From Halorhodospira sp. (lineage in GTDB: Bacteria; Pseudomonadota; Gammaproteobacteria; Nitrococcales; Halorhodospiraceae), in contig SKJZ01000039.1 of NCBI GenBank assembly GCA_007121755.1, positions 1 to 60,290 on the forward strand: 60,290 nt of DNA, read 5' to 3'. This document shows, in pieces, positions 25,950 to 34,161 of this stretch. How positions within the stretch are numbered: position 1 is the first letter of the stretch; each line of letters begins with the position of its first letter. Below the pieces are notes generated by a model. The model worked only from the letters and a program-made list of their open reading frames with translations, was not told the DNA's origin and did no database searches. A program made the position numbers and the translations under genes.

Positions 25950-25991
25950 ATTGGGGGAGCATAAATCCAACCACCGGAGGCAGAGCCTGGG

Positions 25992-26429
25992 ATGAGCTAC
26001 GCAGCCATGCATCGCGGTATCAATCAATATCAAAAGGTCGGCGCATACTCGAGCGCGGCTTACGCCGATCCCCACCGTCTGATCCAGCTGCTCTTCGACG
26101 GGCTGCTGGATCGGGTCGCCCAGGCACGGGGGGCGATGGAGCGGGGGGAGGTCGCCAGGAAGGGGGAGTTGATCGGTAAGGCGATCGCGATCCTGGACGG
26201 GCTTCGTGGGGCGCTCGACCACGATCGCGGCGGCGACATCGCCGGCAACCTCGAAGAGCTTTACGTGTATGTCCAGCGCCGTTTGGTGGAAGCCAATGTC
26301 GCCAACGACGTCGTGATTCTCGACGAGTGCGCATCGTTGATGCGTGAGATCAAGGCCGCCTGGGAGGCGATACCGCCCGAGGTTCGGAATCGCAAGGCGG
26401 CTGAAGCCTTGGCGGCACGGGAGCAGTAG
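25992..26429 (+). CDS. fliS: FliS, flagellin export chaperone
   Basis: Binds the flagellin C-terminus and keeps it unpolymerised. It has 145 residues. Motifs: QYQKVGAYSSAAYADPHRLIQLLFDGLLDRVAQARGAM, KGELIGKAIAILDGLRGALDHDRGGDIAGNLEELYVYVQRRLVEAN. The fold is all helical and length is normal. Start ATG at 25992 with GGAGG about 13 bases upstream. The next gene starts directly after its stop codon. Confidence 0.96.
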   Translation: MSYAAMHRGINQYQKVGAYSSAAYADPHRLIQLLFDGLLDRVAQARGAMERGEVARKGELIGKAIAILDGLRGALDHDRGGDIAGNLEELYVYVQRRLVEANVANDVVILDECASLMREIKAAWEAIPPEVRNRKAAEALAAREQ

Positions 26430-26777
26430 ATGGTGGCCGGGTCGGCCAGGGACGATCTTCCTCGCCGGCGTGCCCGGCGCGTTGCGGAGCTGACCCGGCA
26501 GATGGTTCGTTGCTCCCGTGAAGCCGATTGGGACGGTGTCGTGGAACGGAACCGGCTCCGGCATCTGGAGGCCGAGGCGCTCTTCCAATCCGGGTTTCCG
26601 GCGGGAGACAACGAGTATATCCGTTCCATTCTGGAAGAGGCCTTGTCGGTGGAGCGAGAGGTGCGGGAGCGGATGACCGCCGCCCGCGACGAGTTGGGCG
26701 TCGAAGCGCGCAGCTCGAGCCGCCACTACACCGCAAGTAATGTCTATCGGCGGTTCTCCGGCAGTGCCGCCGGGTGA
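26430..26777 (+). CDS. FliT-like protein
   Basis: A 115-residue charged helical protein encoded immediately after the fliS stop (TAG-ATG). Its position is that of fliT, the FliD chaperone. Sequence similarity is not obvious by eye; features are RRRARRVAELTRQMVRCSREADWDGVVERNRLR and ILEEALSVEREVRERMTAARDELG. The FliT assignment rests on location, size and helical character, with a basic tail (SSSRHYTASNVYRRF). It has no own ribosome-binding site and so is probably coupled to fliS. Confidence 0.7.
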   Translation: MVAGSARDDLPRRRARRVAELTRQMVRCSREADWDGVVERNRLRHLEAEALFQSGFPAGDNEYIRSILEEALSVEREVRERMTAARDELGVEARSSSRHYTASNVYRRFSGSAAG

Positions 26778-26784
26778 CGAAATT

Positions 26785-26814
26785 TTGACGGCCGTGTCGC
26801 CATCGCCTTAGACT
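26785..26814 (+). promoter_or_regulatory. Possible sigma-70 promoter for fleQ
   Basis: TTGACG and TAGACT are separated by 18 bases, just upstream of the fleQ start. A housekeeping promoter would fit the master regulator sitting at the top of the cascade. Confidence 0.45.
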
Positions 26815-26856
26815 GCGTCTCGCCGAGGGGGCAGACGGAGTCGGTGGGGGAGACCG

Positions 26857-28257
26857 GTGGTCCAAGTATTGGTCGTCGATGGGGACGCCGAGCGGCGGAC
26901 CGGCATTGAAGCGGTGTTGCAGTACCTGGAGCACCCGGTGGTCCACGCCGAGGGGGCGGGGGCCGGCGAGGTAGCCGAGCGTACCGGGGGGCTCGCGCTG
27001 GCCTTGGTCACTGCCGACGGCAGCGAAGAAGCGCCCGTCCGCTCCTTGGCCGAGGCGGCCCCCGACCTTCCCATCTTCCTGTTGACGCCACAAGGCTGGC
27101 CCACGCCGGCGCCGAAGGATTTCGGCGCCGAATTGTTGGGCGTTCTCGATCTACCGCTCCGCCACAATCAATTCACCGCCGCCCTACGTCAGGCGCTGAG
27201 CCACAATGCGCGCAGCCGTGAGCACGGGAGGCGCCCCCACGCCCAGCGCTTGGTCGGCGAGAGCCGCCCGATACAGCGCGTCCTGGATCTGATCGAGCAG
27301 GTGGCCGAGACCGATGCCAGCGTACTCATACTGGGGGAATCGGGGACCGGCAAGGAAGTCGTGGCGCGTAGTATTCATGCCCGCTCGTCTCGCCGCACGC
27401 GTCCTTTCGTGCCGATCAACTGCGGGGCGATTCCGTCGGAGTTGTTGGAGAGTGAATTGTTCGGCCATGAGAAGGGCGCCTTCACCGGGGCTATCTCGGC
27501 ACGGCAGGGCCGCTTCGAGTTGGCTCAGTCCGGTTCTATCTTCCTCGACGAGATCGGTGACATGAGTATGCATATGCAGGTCAAACTGCTGCGCGTGCTC
27601 CAGGAGCGCACCTTCGAGCGTGTCGGTAGTAACAAGTCGCTTGAGGCCGATGTGCGGGTGATCGCGGCCACCCATCGGAATCTCGATGCCGGTATCCGGG
27701 AAGGCACCTTCCGGGAGGACCTCTTTTACCGGCTCAACGTCTTCCCGATCGAGGTGCCGCCACTACGTGAGCGCCCCGGTGACATCCCCGTATTGATTGA
27801 GGAGATCATCCGGCGTATCGAAGAGGAGGGGCGGGGCTCGGTGCGCGTCAGCCCCGCGGCTATGTCGTGTCTTTCGGCGTACTCTTGGCCCGGCAACGTG
27901 CGGGAGCTGGCCAATGTGGTGGAGCGGGTGGCGATCATGTGTCCCTACGGGGAAGTGCAGGTGGAGAATCTGCCTAAGAAGATCCGCGAGGCGGCGCGCG
28001 GGGGGGATGACCCGGCGCTGTCGGACCGGATCGCCCCGGCGTCGGCCAATGGCGAGGAGGGGCCGTCGCTGCCGAACGTCGATTGGGGTGATGGCGGCAT
28101 CGACTTGAAGGAGCATCTTACCGGCGTGGAGCAGGCGTTGATCCGGCAGGCGCTCGGCGCTACCGATGGGGTCGTCGGCCGCGCGGCCCGCCTCCTCGGC
28201 CTGCGGCGGACCACTCTGGTCGAGAAGCTGCGCCGTTACGAAATCGAACGCCCCTGA
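26857..28257 (+). CDS. fleQ: FleQ, sigma-54-dependent flagellar master activator
   Basis: Activates the sigma-54 flagellar genes. It has 466 residues. The N-terminal FleQ-type degenerate receiver occupies 1-120. The AAA+ domain has Walker A GESGTGKE (160-167), GAFTGA (207-212), the Walker B FLDEIGD and WPGNVRELANVVER. The Fis-type helix-turn-helix at the end is GRAARLLGLRRTTLVEKLRRY. Where P. aeruginosa FleQ has the cyclic-di-GMP-binding LFRSL segment, this protein reads HAQRL (128-132), so ligand binding may differ. Start GTG at 26857. It lies just upstream of a second activator. Confidence 0.93.
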   Translation: MVQVLVVDGDAERRTGIEAVLQYLEHPVVHAEGAGAGEVAERTGGLALALVTADGSEEAPVRSLAEAAPDLPIFLLTPQGWPTPAPKDFGAELLGVLDLPLRHNQFTAALRQALSHNARSREHGRRPHAQRLVGESRPIQRVLDLIEQVAETDASVLILGESGTGKEVVARSIHARSSRRTRPFVPINCGAIPSELLESELFGHEKGAFTGAISARQGRFELAQSGSIFLDEIGDMSMHMQVKLLRVLQERTFERVGSNKSLEADVRVIAATHRNLDAGIREGTFREDLFYRLNVFPIEVPPLRERPGDIPVLIEEIIRRIEEEGRGSVRVSPAAMSCLSAYSWPGNVRELANVVERVAIMCPYGEVQVENLPKKIREAARGGDDPALSDRIAPASANGEEGPSLPNVDWGDGGIDLKEHLTGVEQALIRQALGATDGVVGRAARLLGLRRTTLVEKLRRYEIERP

Positions 28258-28295
28258 CGGCACGACGTTGCCGGTCACCGGCAATGTCGTGCCGT
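28257..28295 (+). terminator. Long palindromic terminator-like hairpin after fleQ
   Basis: A 19-bp stem (one G-U) between 28257-28275 and 28277-28295 begins in the fleQ stop codon. Its core is TTGCCG-GTCA-CCGGCAA, i.e. two of the recurring half-sites. It is followed by CTTTG. It can terminate fleQ mRNA and may bind a regulator as DNA. Confidence 0.6.
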
Positions 28296-28406
28296 CTTTG
28301 CCAGCCGACGGAATCTTGACTGCCGATGGTTGCCGGAGCGCCGGAAGTCCGGCGCCGCCGCGTATCTCAGTGACGTAGCGCCCCGCCGTTCTTGGGCGTC
28401 TCCCGC

Positions 28407-28422
28407 TGGCATATCTATTGCT
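28407..28422 (+). promoter_or_regulatory. Sigma-54 promoter of fleR-fliE operon
   Basis: TGGCATA-TCTA-TTGCT, with correct GG-N10-GC spacing and a perfect -12 box. Initiation is expected near 28433. This excludes the longest open frame start (28418), which lies inside the -12 element. Confidence 0.85.
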
Positions 28423-28486
28423 TATCTACTCTGCGCCGCTGGAATTCACCGCGGCTGGATGGATGAGTTCAGGGGGGATCATCGGT

Positions 28487-29908
28487 ATGGGTCAACAATG
28501 CGTGCTCGTGGTGGCCCGTGAGGCGGGCCGGCGTAACGGGCAGCGCCAACGCCTGGAGCAGGGAGGGTTTCGGGTGGCCGAGGCGGAGGACGCGGTGGCG
28601 GCCAACCCGTTGCTCGAGGCCGGTGGATTGGTCGCCGCCGTCTGTTGTGAAGGCGGCGAGGATGGGGATGGTTGGCGGGTTTTGGCCCGGCACCCCATGG
28701 CCCCACCGGTGGTGGTTATCTCTCAGCAGGCGAGCGTCGGCGGCGCGGTCGCCGCGATGCGCGACGGAGCTGCCGACTACGTGTCGGAATCCGGCGCCGT
28801 GGCCGAGATCGCCGGCGCTGTGGCCAGGGTTACGGAGTCGGGTCCGAATCTAGTGGCGGAGGACCGGACGAGCCGCCAGACCTTGGCCTTGGCTCAGCGT
28901 GTCGCGGGGAAAGACGTCACGGTGCTGCTCACCGGCGAGTCGGGCACTGGCAAGGAGGTTTTCGCCCGGTATATCCACGACCGTTCGCCACGGGCCGAGG
29001 GGCCGTTCATTGCCGTCAACTGCGCGGCGATCCCTGAGAACATGCTTGAGGCCCTGCTCTTTGGCTTTGAAAAAGGGGCGTTTACCGGCGCGCATCGGGC
29101 CCACGCGGGCAAGTTCGAGCAAGCCCAGGGGGGGACCGTGTTGCTTGATGAGGTCTCCGAAATCGAGCCCGGCCTTCAGGCTAAGCTACTGCGCGTGCTT
29201 CAGGAGCGAGAAATCGAGCGCCTCTGCGGGCAGACACCGATTCCCCTGGACGTCCGCGTGCTCGCCAGCAGCAATCGCGACTTGAGGCAGCACGTGCGCG
29301 ACGGCCGATTCCGGGAGGATCTCTATTACCGGTTGCACGTCTTTCCCATTCATCTGCCGCCTTTGCGGGAGCGCCCTCACGACATCATCCCGCTGGCCCG
29401 CAGTTTCGCGGCCAAGTACGCCCAGTTGGGCTACTCGGGAGCGCGTTTTACGCCGGAGGCGGAACGCCTGCTGATCGAGTACGCGTGGCCCGGCAACGTT
29501 CGCGAATTGGAGAACGTGGTGCAGCGGGCGTTGATCCTGGCCGACGGCGACGCAATCGACGCCGGCGCGGTCCACTTCGATCCGGTGCCGAGCGATGGAT
29601 TTGGCGGCGACGGGGGCATCGCTCCCGCGCTGATGGGGGGGGCATCGGTACCCGGCGGGCTGTCCACGGGCGCTCCGAAGGTGCAGCCGGAGGCGGTCGG
29701 CGGCGACGCCACCCTCGAGGAGGATCTCAAGAGCCGGGAGTATCGGCGGATATTGGAGACGCTGGCGTCCGTCGGTGGCAGCCGCAAGGACGCCGCGGCG
29801 CGGCTCGGGATCAGTAGCCGCACGTTGCGCTACAAGTTGGCGCGGATGCGGCAGGACGGTTTCGAGATCCCGGAACGGTTTGGGCTCCAGTACGCCTACG
29901 GCGGTTAA
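28487..29908 (+). CDS. FleR/FlrC-like sigma-54 activator with a degenerate receiver
   Basis: Second flagellar activator, 473 residues from the ATG at 28487. The receiver-like N-terminus (1-115) has lost all phosphorylation residues: the acidic pair position reads AR/EA, the phospho-acceptor region is VCCEGG (52-57), and the lysine region is DYVSES. The AAA+ domain is intact: GESGTGKE (150-157), GAFTGA (197-202), LDEVSEIE, WPGNVRELENVVQR. The C-terminal Fis-type HTH is SRKDAAARLGISSRTLRYKL. No fleS kinase is present. The 3' part contains a G8 run (29635-29642). The gene occupies the place of fleR and heads fliEFGHIJ. Confidence 0.88.
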   Translation: MGQQCVLVVAREAGRRNGQRQRLEQGGFRVAEAEDAVAANPLLEAGGLVAAVCCEGGEDGDGWRVLARHPMAPPVVVISQQASVGGAVAAMRDGAADYVSESGAVAEIAGAVARVTESGPNLVAEDRTSRQTLALAQRVAGKDVTVLLTGESGTGKEVFARYIHDRSPRAEGPFIAVNCAAIPENMLEALLFGFEKGAFTGAHRAHAGKFEQAQGGTVLLDEVSEIEPGLQAKLLRVLQEREIERLCGQTPIPLDVRVLASSNRDLRQHVRDGRFREDLYYRLHVFPIHLPPLRERPHDIIPLARSFAAKYAQLGYSGARFTPEAERLLIEYAWPGNVRELENVVQRALILADGDAIDAGAVHFDPVPSDGFGGDGGIAPALMGGASVPGGLSTGAPKVQPEAVGGDATLEEDLKSREYRRILETLASVGGSRKDAAARLGISSRTLRYKLARMRQDGFEIPERFGLQYAYGG

Positions 29909-29923
29909 TCGGGGGTAGGGAGC

Positions 29924-30238
29924 GTGAGCAATTTCCGTATCGAGCAAGCCCTCGCCGAGATGCGTTCGCTTTCCGGCCGACCGAATGAGGTCGCGCCGGC
30001 GGGTAATCAGCCCGGCGTAGACGAGTTCTCCGAACTCCTCCAGCAGGCTGTGACGCATGTCAATGAACGGCAGGTGGAGGCGAACGAACTCAGTAACGCC
30101 TATATGCGCGGCGAGGAAGTGAAACTGACGGATGTGATGATCTCGTCCCAGAAGGCGCAGATCTCTTTCGAAGCCATGAAGGAAGTGCGTAACCGGCTGT
30201 TGGAGGCTTACCAAGAGATCTCCAACATGCAGGTCTAA
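29924..30238 (+). CDS. fliE: FliE, MS-ring/rod junction protein
   Basis: Links the FliF ring to the rod and is an early export substrate. It has 104 residues, normal. C-terminal signature KLTDVMISSQKAQISFEAMKEVRNRLLEAYQEISNMQV. Start GTG with GTAGGGAG upstream. Fifteen bases separate it from the activator gene, so they share a transcript. Confidence 0.95.
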   Translation: MSNFRIEQALAEMRSLSGRPNEVAPAGNQPGVDEFSELLQQAVTHVNERQVEANELSNAYMRGEEVKLTDVMISSQKAQISFEAMKEVRNRLLEAYQEISNMQV

Positions 30239-30282
30239 GACACGCCTGTTCATGATTAGGCTGTAATCAGGTGGGAGGAGCC

Positions 30283-32076
30283 ATGGCCGAGAGCCAGGCA
30301 CTGACGGAAACGGAAAACGGGAGTCCGCCGGCTGCGTTCGATGAAGAGATCGACTTTGGCACCACCGGCAGTCAGTCGAGCGGTGGTCGGGAGGGGAGTG
30401 CGGGTATCTTCGCCGGGCTGATCCCGGACGAGCAGTTGGCGTGGGTGCGGCGCTCCCTCGGCGATGGCGCGCTCCGCAAGGCAGCCCTAGGGGTGGGGTT
30501 GTTGGTGGCCGCCGGCATTGGCTTCGGCCTCTTCCTCTGGTCCCAGGATCCGGCGGAGTACCGGACCCTCTACGGCGAGTTGTCGTCTCAAGACGCCTCC
30601 GAGATCTTGGAGGTTCTGGATAGCCGGGGGATCGCCGTCCGGTTCGATGAGCGCACCGGAGAGATCAGTGTGCCCCCGGAGCACGTCCATCGGGCGCGCA
30701 TTTTCCTCGCTTCGGAGGGGTTGCCGCGGAGCACCGGCTTCGGCTACGAGATGCTGGAAGAGGATACGGGCTTCGGGGTCTCGGAGTTTCTGGAGCACGC
30801 CCGCTTCGATCGGGCGTTGGAGACCGAGTTGGCGCGGTCCATCGAGACCTTGCGCGGCGTCGCCTCCGCTCGTGTCCATTTGGACGCCCCGCAGGAGTCC
30901 GTCTTCGTCCGTAACCGCCGTGAGCCGCGGGCGTCCATCGTCTTGCAACTGGACCAGGAGCGGCGCCTGTCGGATAGCCAAGTGGAGGCGGTCATCCATC
31001 TGGTGGCCAGCGCGGTTGCCGATCTTGACCACGAGAACATCAGCGTCGTAGATCACCGGGGGCGGCTGCTTACTTCCGAGGGAGCGCCCGACGAAGCCGC
31101 CGAGACGGCGCGGCAGTTTGAGTTTACCAGGCGCCTTGAGGAACGCCTGCAGCGGCAGGTGGAGGATCTGGTGGAGCCCCTGGTGGGGCCGGACCGCGTG
31201 CGCGCCCAGGTGAGCGCCCGGCTCGATTTCTCCGCGCGCAGCCACATGGAAGAGCTGTTCGATCCAGGTCAGAGCGCGGTCCGCAGCGAGCAGATGATGG
31301 AGCGCAGCGGCAGTGGTCCCTCATGGCCGATCGGCATCCCCGGAGCGCTGACCAATCAGCCGCCCGGTTCCGGCAGCCTCGACCCCGACGATACGGGCGA
31401 CGGGCGGCCGCCGGGGAGTTTCGGCTCCAGCGAGACGCGCAACTGGGAGGTGGGGCGTACGGTGAATCAAATTCAGCCCGCCCAGGGTACCGTCGACCGC
31501 CTTACCGTAGGCGTACTCATTGATCACCGCTATATGGAGAATGAAGAGGGGCAGGTGGTGCGCGAGCCGCTCAGCGATGCCGAAATGGAGCGCATCGACG
31601 CCCTTGTTCGCGATGCAGTGGGGTACGATGAGGGTAGGGGCGATGCGGTCAGCGTGGTCACGGTGCCGTTTGCCGAGATCATCGAACCGCCGCCGGCGCC
31701 GGTCGATGTCTGGGAGCAGGACTGGGTTCGCGATCTGATCCGTTTGGGCGTCTTCGCAGTGATCGGTATCCTGATTTACCTCGTGGCCATCCGGCCCATC
31801 GTAAATCGCGTGCTTACCGGCCGGTCTGAAGAAGACTACGGGGACGGCGTCGATGGAGTGGCCGCCGGGGGCGATGCGTTGGCGGCCCCGGAGGGCGAGG
31901 AGAGTGAAGAGGCGCTGCGCCTTGCGGGGGTTGGCGGCGAGCAGTTGACGGATATGCGTGAACGCCCCTACGAGGCCAAACTGCAGGCGGTGTTGGAACT
32001 GGTGGAGAATGAACCGGAATTGGCCGCCAATACACTTAAGAGTTGGCTTGACGAAGAAGACTCGAAGAAGGGGTGA
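30283..32076 (+). CDS. fliF: FliF, MS-ring protein
   Basis: Inner-membrane scaffold of the basal body. It has 597 residues from the ATG at 30283, which follows GGGAGGAG; the GTG at 30271 lies inside that site. Transmembrane segments are LGVGLLVAAGIGFGLFLWS (about 70-88) and LIRLGVFAVIGILIYLVAIRPIV (about 485-507). Between them lie the secretin-like ring domains (YRTLYGELSSQDASEILEVL, VSVPPEHVHRARIFLASEGL). The C-terminal FliG-binding tail is YEAKLQAVLELVENEPELAANTLKSWL. Confidence 0.96.
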   Translation: MAESQALTETENGSPPAAFDEEIDFGTTGSQSSGGREGSAGIFAGLIPDEQLAWVRRSLGDGALRKAALGVGLLVAAGIGFGLFLWSQDPAEYRTLYGELSSQDASEILEVLDSRGIAVRFDERTGEISVPPEHVHRARIFLASEGLPRSTGFGYEMLEEDTGFGVSEFLEHARFDRALETELARSIETLRGVASARVHLDAPQESVFVRNRREPRASIVLQLDQERRLSDSQVEAVIHLVASAVADLDHENISVVDHRGRLLTSEGAPDEAAETARQFEFTRRLEERLQRQVEDLVEPLVGPDRVRAQVSARLDFSARSHMEELFDPGQSAVRSEQMMERSGSGPSWPIGIPGALTNQPPGSGSLDPDDTGDGRPPGSFGSSETRNWEVGRTVNQIQPAQGTVDRLTVGVLIDHRYMENEEGQVVREPLSDAEMERIDALVRDAVGYDEGRGDAVSVVTVPFAEIIEPPPAPVDVWEQDWVRDLIRLGVFAVIGILIYLVAIRPIVNRVLTGRSEEDYGDGVDGVAAGGDALAAPEGEESEEALRLAGVGGEQLTDMRERPYEAKLQAVLELVENEPELAANTLKSWLDEEDSKKG

Positions 32077-32081
32077 CCGTC

Positions 32082-33080
32082 ATGGCGGGATCGATGAAGG
32101 GTGCTGAAAAGGCGTCGGTGTTGCTCCTTACGCTGGGCGAGGACGCCGCTGCCGAGGTTATGCGCTATCTCGGTCCCCGGGAGGTCCAGAAGGTCGGCCT
32201 GGGTATGACTACGGTCAGTAATGTCAACCGGGAAACGGTCGATGAGGTTCTGGATGACTTCATCAAGGCCGCCGCCGAGCAGACGGCCCTCGGGGTCGGG
32301 TCGTCGGACTATATCCGCAGTGTCTTGGTCAAGGCGCTGGGCGAGGAGAAGGCGGGTTCGATCATCGATCGGATCGTCATGGGCGGCAGTACCCGCGGCT
32401 TGGATCAATTGAAGTGGCTCGATCCGCGGACCATTGCCGAGATGATTCGCTTGGAGCATCCGCAGATCATTGCCATCGTTCTCTCTTATCTGGAGTCCGA
32501 TCAGGCGGCTCTAACGTTGGCTGAGATGCCCGAACGCGTCCGGCACGACATTGTGATGCGTGTGGCGACCCTGGAGGGGATCCAGCCGCGGGCACTTCAA
32601 GAGTTGGATGAGATCATGGAGAAGCAGTTCGCGGGTCAGCAGCGGCTGAAGTCGTCGAGCATCGGCGGGCTCCAATCGGCGGCGCATATCCTCAACAACA
32701 TGGACTCCCTGAACGAAGGCCAGATTCTCGACAACATCAAGGAGATCGACGACGAGTTGGCGGACCGGATACAGGAGCTGATGTTTGTCTTCGAGGATCT
32801 CAGTCAGATGGACGATCGCTCGATGCAGCAATTGCTGCGTGAAGTCGATACCGGCACCCTTACATTGGCCCTGAAGGGCGCCAGCGAGGAACTGCAAGCG
32901 AAGTTCTTCAATAACCTCTCCCGCCGGGCGGCAGAGATGCTGCAAGAGGATCTCGATGCCATGGGGCCGGCACGCATCAGCGATGTCGAGGGTGGGCAGA
33001 AGGAGATCCTGGCCATCGCCAAACGGATGGCGGACGAGGGCACCATTACTTTGGTGAGCAACACCGAGCAGTATGTCTAG
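32082..33080 (+). CDS. fliG: FliG, motor switch protein
   Basis: Rotor component that receives torque from stator units and binds FliF and FliM. It has 332 residues from the ATG at 32082; a GTG at 32073 overlapping the fliF stop is possible. Motifs: AEKASVLLLTLGEDAAAEVM, IRLEHPQIIAIVLSYL in the middle domain, MFVFEDLSQMDDRSMQQLLREVD in the C-domain and LSRRAAEMLQEDLDAMGPARISDVE with the charged torque helix. It overlaps fliH by 8 bases. Confidence 0.97.
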   Translation: MAGSMKGAEKASVLLLTLGEDAAAEVMRYLGPREVQKVGLGMTTVSNVNRETVDEVLDDFIKAAAEQTALGVGSSDYIRSVLVKALGEEKAGSIIDRIVMGGSTRGLDQLKWLDPRTIAEMIRLEHPQIIAIVLSYLESDQAALTLAEMPERVRHDIVMRVATLEGIQPRALQELDEIMEKQFAGQQRLKSSSIGGLQSAAHILNNMDSLNEGQILDNIKEIDDELADRIQELMFVFEDLSQMDDRSMQQLLREVDTGTLTLALKGASEELQAKFFNNLSRRAAEMLQEDLDAMGPARISDVEGGQKEILAIAKRMADEGTITLVSNTEQYV

Positions 33081-34161
33081 GGAGTCCGCGGCCGGGTCTC
33101 ATGCCCGCTTTCGGGTCATCCCTGTGGAGCAGGCGGTCGAGCATACCCTCTGGGAAACACCGGATGTCACGGAGCCGGAGCGGCGGCGCCGGCAGGCCCA
33201 GGAGGAAGCGCAGGAGCGCGAAGCCGAGCGGGCGAGAAGGGAGCGGCGGCGTGAGAAGCGGCGCTTGGCGGTCAAGGAGCGCCTGCGTCAAGAGGATGAG
33301 GCGCGCCGCGCCCTTCCTACCGTGGAAGAGATCGAAGCGCTGCAAGAGTCGGCGCGCAAGGAGGGCCACAAGACCGGCTATAAGGAGGGCCAGGAGGCCG
33401 GTTACCAGGACGGGTACGCTGCCGGGTTTCAGCAGGGTGAAGAGGACGGCCGGCACTCCGGGGCCGCGTTGGTCGAAAGGCTGCGCGCCTTGCTCGATAC
33501 CTTGGGTCGCCCGCTGGAGCGGCTGGATGAGAGTACGGAGGATGAGCTTACCCACTTGGTCTTTGCGGTGGCCCGCCGGATGGTGTTGGAAGAGTTGCGC
33601 ACCGACCCGGAGCAGGTGCGGGCGGCGGTACGCCAGGCACTGCGCGAACTCCCCGCCAACCAGCGGGAAGCCGCTATTCGTGTCCATCCCGATGATCTGC
33701 CGTTCATTGAAGAGCACTTGGGTCAGGAGGCCGCCGGGCAGGGCTGGTCCGTCGCCGGCGATCCGGCGCTGACGCGCGGAGGGTGCGTCATAGAGACCGA
33801 GATCTCGCGGGTCGACGCGACGGTGGAGCGGCGGCTGGATGCCGTGGCGCAACAACTTTTCGGCGACCCGTCGGATAGCGAACAAGACCCGGTGGTCAAC
33901 GAGACTTTTCGCGGTGAGGCGCCCCAGGACGGCGGCGGTGTCGAGCCGAAGTCGCCGGAGAGCGAGGAGCGGCCTCCGCGGCAAGCGCATGCGGACGGTT
34001 CGTCACCGGATGCGGAAGGATCAGCGACCGGCGCGGGAGATCCCCGGGCCGATGCGGAAGCCAACAGTGGTGCGAGTGCTAACGGTGGCTCGCCCGCAAG
34101 TGGTGGTGCGGATACGGAGACGAACGGCAACGCGGGCGCTGGCGCCGAGGGGGACCGGTGA
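33073..34161 (+). CDS. fliH: FliH, export ATPase regulator with extended acidic tail
   Basis: Regulates FliI and docks it to the switch. It has 362 residues against about 230-260 normally. A charged coiled coil (residues 35-85) is followed by an unbroken series of GxxxG repeats (about 98-130, glycine every fourth position). The conserved domain is HLVFAVARRMVLEELRTDPE, VHPDDLPFIEEHLG and GGCVIETEISRVDATVERRL. About 90 residues of low-complexity Gly/Ser/Ala/Glu/Asn sequence follow (from about 270). The stop overlaps the fliI GTG. Confidence 0.94.
   Translation: MSRESAAGSHARFRVIPVEQAVEHTLWETPDVTEPERRRRQAQEEAQEREAERARRERRREKRRLAVKERLRQEDEARRALPTVEEIEALQESARKEGHKTGYKEGQEAGYQDGYAAGFQQGEEDGRHSGAALVERLRALLDTLGRPLERLDESTEDELTHLVFAVARRMVLEELRTDPEQVRAAVRQALRELPANQREAAIRVHPDDLPFIEEHLGQEAAGQGWSVAGDPALTRGGCVIETEISRVDATVERRLDAVAQQLFGDPSDSEQDPVVNETFRGEAPQDGGGVEPKSPESEERPPRQAHADGSSPDAEGSATGAGDPRADAEANSGASANGGSPASGGADTETNGNAGAGAEGDR

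Noticed and set aside
28418..28486. Upstream start for the fleR-like gene at 28418
   Set aside because: It lies within the sigma-54 -12 element, so it cannot be on the mRNA.
33360..33465. Short tandem repeat or CRISPR-like array
   Set aside because: The periodicity encodes the FliH GxxxG repeat; units are not conserved at DNA level and there are no spacers.
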